Source: Larix sibirica
Lineage: Eukaryota > Streptophyta > Pinopsida > Pinales > Pinaceae
Length of the DNA stretch: 16,649 nt
Assembly: GCA_004151065.3 (NCBI GenBank)
Contig: NWUY0300016091.1
Span: 41,781 to 58,429 of the forward strand
Direction of reading: 5' to 3'
Shown: positions 10,701 through 16,649 of the stretch, piece after piece
Numbering within the stretch: the first letter of the stretch is position 1
How the letters are laid out: each line of letters opens with the position of its first letter
Notes under the pieces: model-generated
Seen by the model: only the letters and a program-made list of their open reading frames with translations
Databases searched by the model: none
What the model was told of the DNA's origin: nothing
Made by a program: the position numbers and the translations under genes

Positions 10701-12074
10701 CATGATCCTAGGGATTGGGGAGATTCCTTTCCTTCTCCTTCTCAATTATGAGATGGGGATCATACTTCCATGGCTATTCCAAGGGAATTTCTAACCCCTT
10801 TAATATCTCCAAATATTTTCTAATGCCCTTTTTTTATCTAATAGAATAACCCCCTGGCTATGGGGAAGGTGGATCTTCCCTTATTCTTTGATTTTAAGAA
10901 ATGGAGTCAATTAACCTCTATCATAATCTTAGGAAATCAAACAAAAACAACCTAGGTGTGAGTAGTCTATCCATTATGAACGGTGCTACCACAATACCAT
11001 ACAACTTGATTATTGTGTAATAAGGTCCTAAATACCAATATCCTCTCTTTATAGCTTCCCCCGGATGCAAATGTTTTTGGATTTCTTATGGCATCCTTTT
11101 GTGATCCCTTCCCAATATTACTGAGTATGCCACATACATAAAATTCACGAGGTATTTGAACCATGTAACATCCTTTTCTCCTTTTTTGACTGAGGGTATT
11201 CAAGTTTGGATTGGTGAAAAATTAGGAGGTAGACCAGATAAGAGGGATACTTGAATATCCCTATTGTAGGAAAAATGGTGAGTTGAACCCTCATATGAAT
11301 GAATATAACTTTTTCATACCTAAAGCTAGGTGAATCTTGTGCATTAAGTGCATCTTCCAGGGATACCGTTCCTTCATTGATTTCATCATCCAATTATCTT
11401 CCCAAAATCAATGTGAAAGCAATGAAAATGTATTGGGACGATATCGAGAAACGCTTTAATTCCCATGGGGTAGATTGAATTTCTTCCCTTCCTTGGTTAT
11501 ACTTGAGTTGGGTGAATAATGTAGCTCATTGATTCTTGTTCATCTTCTTATACATGGTTTCCTATGCATCGTACGATAGCATGACCTTTCTTGGGGTGGT
11601 GTTTAACATTTGAGAGATAAAGAGCTCATTGATATAAAATAGGAAAATTTGGACATCTTCAACAGTGGCAGTGAACATGGTTAGGTTATAATTCGTAGCA
11701 CAAAGTTGGGTGAATTCAGAAAACGAGAAAGTATCGAGGACCAAATGTTGGGATAAGATAGAAGGCCATAAATTTATCTTGGATTAGTGACATGAATTTA
11801 CCATAGGTGGATCCAATGAGTTGTTAAGTAGTCTTGTTTGTGGTTGTGGGGTGTCTATCAAGGCCAACTCATCTATGAAGGGAGGACCTTAAGAAGAGGA
11901 AAAGTCATTGGTATCTCACAAATATGACATGGAGAGGAAGAATGAACTGCCAGAGCCATTCTTCTTCTTTTTAGTGGGTTTACTACACCAGTAAAGGATT
12001 TTTGAGGTGTTAGCTATTTTAGACACATGGCAATGGACATGCTACAAATTGTGATGATTGATGATGGCTCTTTT
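7770..12074 (-). pseudogene. Large decayed gene of unknown family with coiled-coil C-terminus
   Basis: Protein-like sequence is followable on the minus strand for about 4.3 kb (roughly 1,400 codons), with scattered stops and a handful of frame changes. N to C: 12074-11145 in one frame, beginning near a basic patch (KPTKKKKNGSGS, about 11950-11985) and including KYPSYLVYLLIFHQ; 11160-10700 in a second frame, aromatic-rich (WFKYLVNFMYVAYSVILGRD, GYWYLGPYYTIIKLYGIVVA); 10688-10362 back in the first frame, 108 codons without a stop; 10281-10081 in another; a switch at the 37-bp duplication; about 9650-8838, first frame, including 153 codons without a stop (9299-8838). The rest, to about 7770, is rich in Glu, Lys, Asn and Ile, with heptad-like stretches (RRENDSLLAQVDVNDERIKD) suggesting a coiled coil. 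I see no RT, integrase, transposase or protease motif. It may be an accessory or antisense ORF of a retroelement, or a host pseudogene. Limits are approximate. Confidence 0.5.
9949..10022 (+). repeat. 37-bp tandem duplication
   Basis: Two adjacent copies (9949-9985 and 9986-10022) both start aaggtgctag and share most of about 30 positions. On the minus strand the copies encode EKFQLLAP in one frame and ETFQSLAP in the neighbouring frame, and the coding-like signal changes frame here. As 37 is not a multiple of three, the duplication explains that frameshift. Confidence 0.75.
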
Positions 12075-12460
12075 TCAGCAAGTGCAGGAACCTTGGCACT
12101 TCACATATTCCCTCTTGAAGGTAACTAAAAACATCAAAAGCATCAACCAGCTTTGGTAAATTTGAATTGAGAGAGGAATATGTGGTATTATTAAGGGGGC
12201 ATATTTTTTATGTAATTTAGCATGTTTGAAAATTTATGCTATATTCATGGCGATGTAGGGTGTCACTATCACCCAATCTAATTTGTCTATATTAAAAATC
12301 CTTTAAGATTAGCCAATGATGCTGAAAAATCACATTGTTTATTTATAGTGACTTTTATGTTGAAGAAACAATCCTTGAATCTTCTTATTATACAGGATCT
12401 TTGATGGAATCGTTTTTCATCTAATCAATTTTTTACCCCAACCTTCAATCGTTGTAGAGG
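12075..12460. other. Non-coding, nothing recognised
   Basis: AT-rich sequence lies between the N-terminal end of the minus-strand pseudogene and the tandem array. I see no promoter element or repeat that I can support. Confidence 0.4.
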
Positions 12461-12940
12461 TACCTATAGTGCAAACGGACAGGATGTTCTGACGTGGATC
12501 CAGTAAATAAATATTGACCATTGTCACAAGGTGTATTCCCATTATATCCGAAGCTTGTACCTTAGCATGAATGATTATGATTAAAATTTGTAACCTTCTC
12601 AATCAATCTAGGCCATTCACATGTGAATTCTCCTTTTTAATCCATGTTCTAGTACTTTAGCATGAATGGATGAGACTAAGAGTTATGGACATGATTGATC
12701 AGTCCAGGCCACTTGCACAAGTATCACCCCACTTAATACCCATGAAATTACCTTAGCACTAGTGGATATGATTAAAAATTATGAGATGACCTAACATATC
12801 TAAGTCATTTGCATGTGTGCCCTCTATGTTATCACGTGCACTTGTTCCTTAGCATGAATAGTCTTTATGTGCTCATCTAGGTATGCATGATGGATCCTAA
12901 AAATTGGTGCACCCTAATATATTGTTCTTCCCATGTGATT
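12461..12940 (+). repeat. Diverged tandem array, about five units of 95-97 bp
   Basis: Units start at 12461, 12558, 12653, 12749 and 12845, so the spacing is 97, 95, 96 and 96 bases. Most begin with a variant of taccttagcatgaat, followed by a variant of gatatgattaaaa. The middle of several units carries a variant of aggccacttgcacaagt. The first unit is recognised mainly by its start and its second half, and the last unit diverges after about 40 bases. A minus-strand open frame at 12417-12602 overlaps two units and is not considered a gene. The regular spacing is directly visible; the function is unknown. Confidence 0.75.
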
Positions 12941-13033
12941 GAGTGGGTGTTTAGTATCCAAGGATTCCATGACCATAATACCTTACCACCTCGACTATTG
13001 CAAAGAATTCTTTGGACTAGCAAGCTAGGTTAA

Positions 13034-13384
13034 TGTTAAAAATTGTGACAATTGATTAACAATAATTAAGAAAGATGGTTTGTCTAACCGTTGGTTGGTT
13101 GGAAGTTTCTCTAACTAGTGGCAGTTCACCCCATCTATGTAACTTCTTCACAAATGTGTTTATATGTAATCTTGGAGAGGAGTATTGATATGAGAGAAAT
13201 GTATGGATGAAGAAATTCTTGATTTTCATCTTCGTTATTGAAAGGAATAATACATCAATACTTTGTTGAGTGGATGTTTCCCCAAATTGGTGTTTTAACA
13301 CGTTAAATTATTGAGTTAAATGTGTTCTATTTTTCCCCATTTTTCTAAAAAATTAGTTTTATTACAGACTCTTAAATACCAACA
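13034..13384 (+). repeat. Probable copia 5' LTR (about 351 bp)
   Basis: The 3' end is well placed: it ends ccaaca at 13384, two bases before the primer site. The 5' end is my choice: TGTT at 13034 gives the inverted ends TGTT/AACA. No second LTR is available to confirm it. Confidence 0.6.
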
Positions 13385-13386
13385 AG

Positions 13387-13399
13387 TGGTATCAGAGCC
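13387..13399 (+). other. Primer-binding site, initiator-Met tRNA
   Basis: The sequence tggtatcagagcc is the classic Ty1/copia primer site, complementary to the 3' end of plant initiator-methionine tRNA. It is a perfect match to the pattern I know, and it fixes the LTR end two bases upstream. Confidence 0.93.
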
Positions 13400-14021
13400 A
13401 TTGGTGGAGCTATCCATAGAGTCTGTGCCACCGCTGAGTTTGAATCCTGACCTGGAAAGGGAGCCGAAGGTGAAATCGATTGTGGAAGAGTTCGAGAAGA
13501 TGTCCATTTGAAGTAGTCTCCGTCTATCTGAGGTGGAGTATCCCATCTTGCTATAAGAACCCATGCGCAAAGGAAAGCCTCCAAGTTGGTGGGTGCTAGT
13601 GGAGACCCATGTAGAGGAGATTCGCCATCTGCTATTCTTGATAGTCATTGATGTGGAGGAGCCTGTGATCTAGAGGAGAGGCCCAAGAGAAGCACATAGA
13701 GTCTGGCTGTGGATAGTCATGTCAGCCATCTAGAGCAGGTTGTGGAGGAAGGACTGTGCACCGGTTATTTGAGCATGAAGCCATCGTGAAGCTTGTGTGA
13801 ATTCAGTGTAGAAGCTGTGTGAAGGAAGGTAAGACAGCAGGCGTTGCGTGAAGTCTACATGAAGTCGAGGAGCTCGTCAAGAGCATAGCCAATGCTCAGA
13901 AGTCCAGAGGTGAAGCAGTCGATGTAATCTTTTTAATTGGCTGGAAAGGTATTTTTTGTTTTATTAAATTTATGTGAATAGATTCTGGAATTTTTGGAAG
14001 TCTGAGTAAAATAAAAAATTG
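13400..14021 (+). other. Copia 5' leader, untranslated
   Basis: This stretch lies between the primer site and the gag start codon. It is noticeably G-rich and purine-rich (many gagg and gtggag runs), then turns AT-rich over the last 100 bases. Opposing small open frames at 13316-13648 are shadows of this composition. No conserved protein is seen. Confidence 0.6.
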
Positions 14022-14290
14022 ATGGAAAAAATGTCCAATTCTAAATTCGAAATAGAGAAGTTTAATGGAAAAAATAACTTTGAATAGTGGAAACTTAAGA
14101 TGCAAGATCCGTTAGTTCATCAAGGGTTGCAGAAGGCCTTAGATGGAAATAAAAAGCAACATGTATCTATGATAGATGATGAATGGGAGGAACTAGATGC
14201 CAGAGCACTTAGCACAATTCGGTTATGCCTTACGGATGATGTCTTGTTTAATATCATTGGAGAAAAGACAACAACAAGTTTATGGAGCAA
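14022..14290 (+). pseudogene. Ty1/copia gag, N-terminal fragment
   Basis: Gag forms the virus-like particle that packages the retrotransposon RNA. The ATG at 14022 opens a frame that reads as a copia-type gag N-terminus: KFEIEKFNGKNNFE, then a stop (14085-14087) at the position just before WKLKM, then QGLQKAL, then DEWEELDARALSTIRLCL and DDVLFNIIGEKTTTSLW. A second in-frame ATG lies at 14031. Beyond SLWS, copia gags normally continue into a helical region and a CCHC knuckle. Here the frame meets an ambiguous base at 14291 and then TGA, and the following sequence no longer resembles gag. About 90 codons are present, against roughly 250 or more in complete copies. The family assignment is strong; the copy is not functional because of the in-frame stop and the truncation. 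Confidence 0.88.
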
Positions 14291-14291
14291 N
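14291..14291. other. Single ambiguous base (n)
   Basis: This is the only undetermined base in the window. It coincides with the point where recognisable gag sequence stops, so it may mark a short gap or a join in the assembly. Confidence 0.9.
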
Positions 14292-14966
14292 TGAAATGGA
14301 TCCTCTAGGCCAAAGAGTGTTGATTCTCACAAGGTGGAAAATTACGTTGTAACAGTCCTATATGCATCTGATGTTGTATTTAGAAAACCATGTTATCAAC
14401 CAAAATCAAATATCAAAATTTCTATCAACTATTAACTATTTTTATATTTTACATGTTTCCATGTGATGTCATGTGAACCATTATTTTCATTAATATATCT
14501 AAAGGAATAAACAATTATGTATTAAGTAAATAAATTTCCCAAATAAATAGTTGCTTAATGAAATTTAAAACATTTCCAAATATTTAAATTAATTTCATTG
14601 AACAATTTTTGCATCACATTAAACATTGAATTGCATGAGAAAAACACCTCTCAAGCATTAGAAGAATTCTAATGGGGATAAACTTGTGATGGAAAAATGA
14701 GACTAATTGCATCTCATATTATGGTTTGTTACCACTCCCGATTCTCAAGATTTCAAATATATTTTTATCACCTACCTATCCTATATAATTTACACACAAA
14801 TTCAAACAATTGATTAACTTAAAGATATATGAAAATAAACAACAAGAGAACTTGATAAAATGCCCACCAAAGTAGGATACTTTCAAACAATTTGATTGTG
14901 CCCTTAAGAACTTTTGAGGCATATGTTAAAATAACAAAATGTATCTAAATTGAAATGCAAAAAGTT
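14292..14966. other. AT-rich non-coding stretch
   Basis: No gene or repeat can be supported. A TGTAACAGTCC at 14348 resembles the first bases of some Ty3/gypsy LTRs, but no matching LTR end, primer site or second copy was found. Confidence 0.4.
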
Positions 14967-15134
14967 AATTGTCCGTGATCTCTTCATTCTAAGAATCTAC
15001 ATCATTAAAATCTTCTTTCCGCATCAAAATTCCCTACTCGCCAATTTATCAATTGTCCTTGATCTCTTCGTTCTAAGAATATATATCATTAAAATCTTCT
15101 TTCCACATTAAATTTCTCTACTCGGCAATTTATT
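14967..15134 (+). repeat. 84-bp tandem duplication
   Basis: Two adjacent copies start at 14967 and 15051, each beginning aattgtcc and containing tgatctctt and cattaaaatcttctttcc. They are closely similar, with no obvious length difference. The content is AT-rich and non-coding. Confidence 0.85.
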
Positions 15135-15184
15135 GTGAATTGATTACTCATCTTTTCATTATATATCTAGCATGGTTTCAATTT

Positions 15185-15320
15185 TTTAGAGGAAAAAACC
15201 AACATGCTCATTGATCTCCCTATCAATCAAAGGGTTTTTTTCATTTCATTTATTTAGAAGAAAAAACCACCATGCCCATTGATCTCCCTATAGATCGAAG
15301 GGGATTTTTTTGCTAATACT
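15185..15320 (+). repeat. 68-bp tandem duplication
   Basis: Two adjacent copies start at 15185 and 15253. Each has tttaga, then gaaaaaacca, then cattgatctccctat, then a T-rich end. It lies only 50 bp from the 84-bp duplication but has a different unit. Confidence 0.8.
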
Positions 15321-15387
15321 TTACTTTAAGTTATATTGTGTTTTTCATGTGTTGTGAAGAGGGCATAGGTTTATAATAAAAACATTA

Positions 15388-15706
15388 TCAATGAGTCAAA
15401 AAATCTTGTCTAGCAAGTATAACACTTTCCAACCAAGACATTTCTAGTGGCTCGTAAATCAAGGCCCAATAGTGAGGGTCTCTCTAAAGCATTTTCCTCT
15501 ATCTTCCCTACAAATAGAGGGATATCAAAATTAACTTGTACCTTGAAGGATTTCATTTCTCCAAAATAATGTTGGTCGAAGGTGCCTTTTTCATTAGTGG
15601 GAGTCTTCAAAGGATCTAAATGAAAGGGTCCATCATCTTGTTCGTTTATCACCTGAGGGATTCCTAGAGAAACATCCTAATAGGATCTCCTAGGCCATCA
15701 TCTTTC
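15388..15706 (-). pseudogene. Gag-like coding fragment, probably Ty3/gypsy
   Basis: A minus-strand frame runs from about 15706 through 15410, with in-frame stops near 15698 and 15677 and an uninterrupted stretch of about 80 codons from 15652 to 15413. It contains FDQHYFGEMKSFKVQ and NFDIPLFVGKIEENALE. The second resembles the FDIPxFxGxIxxxALxxWL signature that opens the gag domain of some plant Ty3/gypsy elements. After that point the typical WL continuation is missing. A neighbouring frame then stays open to 15388 and reads RDPHYWALIYEPLEMSW, which does not match gag, so there is a frameshift, a junction, or a different protein altogether. No LTR or primer site was found around it. I am fairly sure it was coding and unsure which family it belongs to. 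Confidence 0.35.
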
Positions 15707-16594
15707 TTTACTTCATCCACCATGGAAGCTCAGTTGGGACAATGAGGGAAGTCTTCACTAGGTTCTTTTAGTTCAAATCCCTACTCCTTGTACCTTGACC
15801 TCATAGAAGATATCCATGGAAAAACAACAGAGGCAAAAACCTCCAATACAACTAATCTATATTGGATTGAGAAGAAAATTAGAGAACATGCAATATTGTA
15901 GAGAGAACGCAAATTGAGTATTAAAAGCACAGTAATACAATAAAAACCAACATTTATATATGAATCAAATGGTGAAAATCATTGTGATATACATAGCAAT
16001 GCAAAATTACTAGAATGGTGGTAGTTTATCTCTAAGAGAAGAGATTTGACCTATATGATCATTGGCATAAGAGCTCATAACAAGAGTTGAAACTACATTT
16101 TATAATAAATCCAACAAAATCTTAGAAGCATGAACCCTAAAATGTAGGAACCTTAACCCTAGCATAATTAGAGCTAAGCATAAACATTAAGCTTGACGAA
16201 TCTATAATGTCCAAAAAAAGAGAACATTCTTGACAAGATCATTGCTTTTTGCTCAATGATCATAACTTTTTAATTCCTTGGAAAGAACAATTCACACATT
16301 GAATTGAATCCTTACTCTTTGTGTGTCACAACTACCCCAAAAAACACATGAGAAGGCCTCAAAAAATGCACCAAAATATCATCACCCAAAAACTACAAAT
16401 TCCCAAATAGTTTTTGAGACGACCTTCGAAGGCCACTTGAATTATTTTTAAAGTCCAAACTAGATTCTCCAAGGTTATTTAGTGAAAAAAACTTTAAATA
16501 ACCTAGGAAGTCTAGGGATTTCCCAAAAAAAAGGTTTAAAAAAACCTAAAGGCCCTAACTTAATTTTAGCTAAAACTAATTCAATATAAAATAA
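15707..16594. other. AT-rich non-coding stretch
   Basis: I see no gene, repeat or element boundary here. Both strands are closed by frequent stops. Confidence 0.45.
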
Positions 16595-16643
16595 ACACAC
16601 ACACGCATGTGTGCACGTGCACACACACACGCACACACATGCA
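16595..16643. repeat. (AC)n-type alternating purine-pyrimidine tract
   Basis: This is an interrupted CA microsatellite in which every base alternates purine and pyrimidine for 49 bases, including the self-complementary core gtgcacgtgcac at 16611-16622. Such tracts can adopt left-handed Z-DNA under superhelical stress; no function is implied. The window ends shortly after. Confidence 0.85.
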
Positions 16644-16649
16644 AATGCG

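Larger units (their letters stand above)
13034..14290 (+). mobile_element. Ty1/copia retrotransposon, 5' end only
   Basis: The element consists of a probable 5' LTR, an initiator-Met primer site, a long leader and the start of gag, in the standard order and spacing. It ends abruptly at the ambiguous base at 14291; the rest of gag, pol and the 3' LTR are not in the window. Whether this is a real truncation or an assembly junction cannot be decided here. Confidence 0.8.

Noticed and set aside
10967-11203. Minus-strand open frame of 78 codons as the true frame
   Set aside because: The neighbouring frame reads more naturally (aromatic-rich, continuous to about 10700), so this one is a shadow within the same pseudogene.
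13316-13648. Minus-strand open frame of 110 codons across the copia primer site
   Set aside because: It runs antisense through the LTR end, primer site and leader, whose G-rich composition removes stops from the opposite strand.
14348-14358. TGTAACAGTCC resembling the start of a Ty3/gypsy LTR
   Set aside because: I found no LTR end, primer site or second copy, and the only gag-like fragment nearby is on the opposite strand.
1-16649. Bacterial-type features such as operons, ribosome binding sites or CRISPR arrays
   Set aside because: All recognisable elements are plant retroelements, and the repeats have no spacer structure.

Overview
The window looks like intergenic DNA from a large, repeat-rich plant nuclear genome. 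A gymnosperm is my best guess, but that is inference. The evidence is the AT-rich sequence and a pile of old plant-type retroelements: Ty1/copia with an initiator-Met primer site, a DUF4283/zinc-knuckle LINE ORF1, and a short LTR element with an Asp-type primer site. They have decayed mostly by point substitution with few indels. I see no intact host gene, no tRNA or rRNA gene, no CRISPR array and no bacterial feature. Every coding signal is a pseudogene.

Layout. 1-1964: AT-rich, nothing recognisable. 1965-2577 (minus): a decayed, unidentified coding tract. 2578-3133: unassigned, possibly the LINE 5' end. 3134-3325 and 6566-7629 (plus): two halves of one LINE ORF1 pseudogene, split by an LTR retrotransposon at 3326-6565. 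That element has two 326-bp LTRs with no length difference, a primer site, a gag-like remnant and no visible reverse transcriptase or integrase. 7770-12074 (minus): about 4.3 kb of decayed coding sequence for a large protein I do not recognise, with a basic N-terminus, aromatic-rich middle and coiled-coil C-terminus. A 37-bp tandem duplication breaks its frame. 12461-12940: a diverged tandem array of about 96-bp units. 13034-14290 (plus): the 5' end of a Ty1/copia element (LTR, primer site, leader, start of gag), cut off exactly at the single ambiguous base at 14291. 14292-16649: AT-rich, with two neighbouring tandem duplications (84 and 68 bp), a minus-strand gag-like fragment near 15.4-15.7 kb, and a 49-bp alternating purine-pyrimidine tract at the end.

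These pieces do not work together as a system; they are layers of insertions. The relative order that can be read is LINE first, then the LTR element inserted into its ORF1. The item most worth following is the unidentified minus-strand gene at 7.8-12.1 kb: its reading frame can be followed across 4.3 kb, and it matches no retroelement domain I know.
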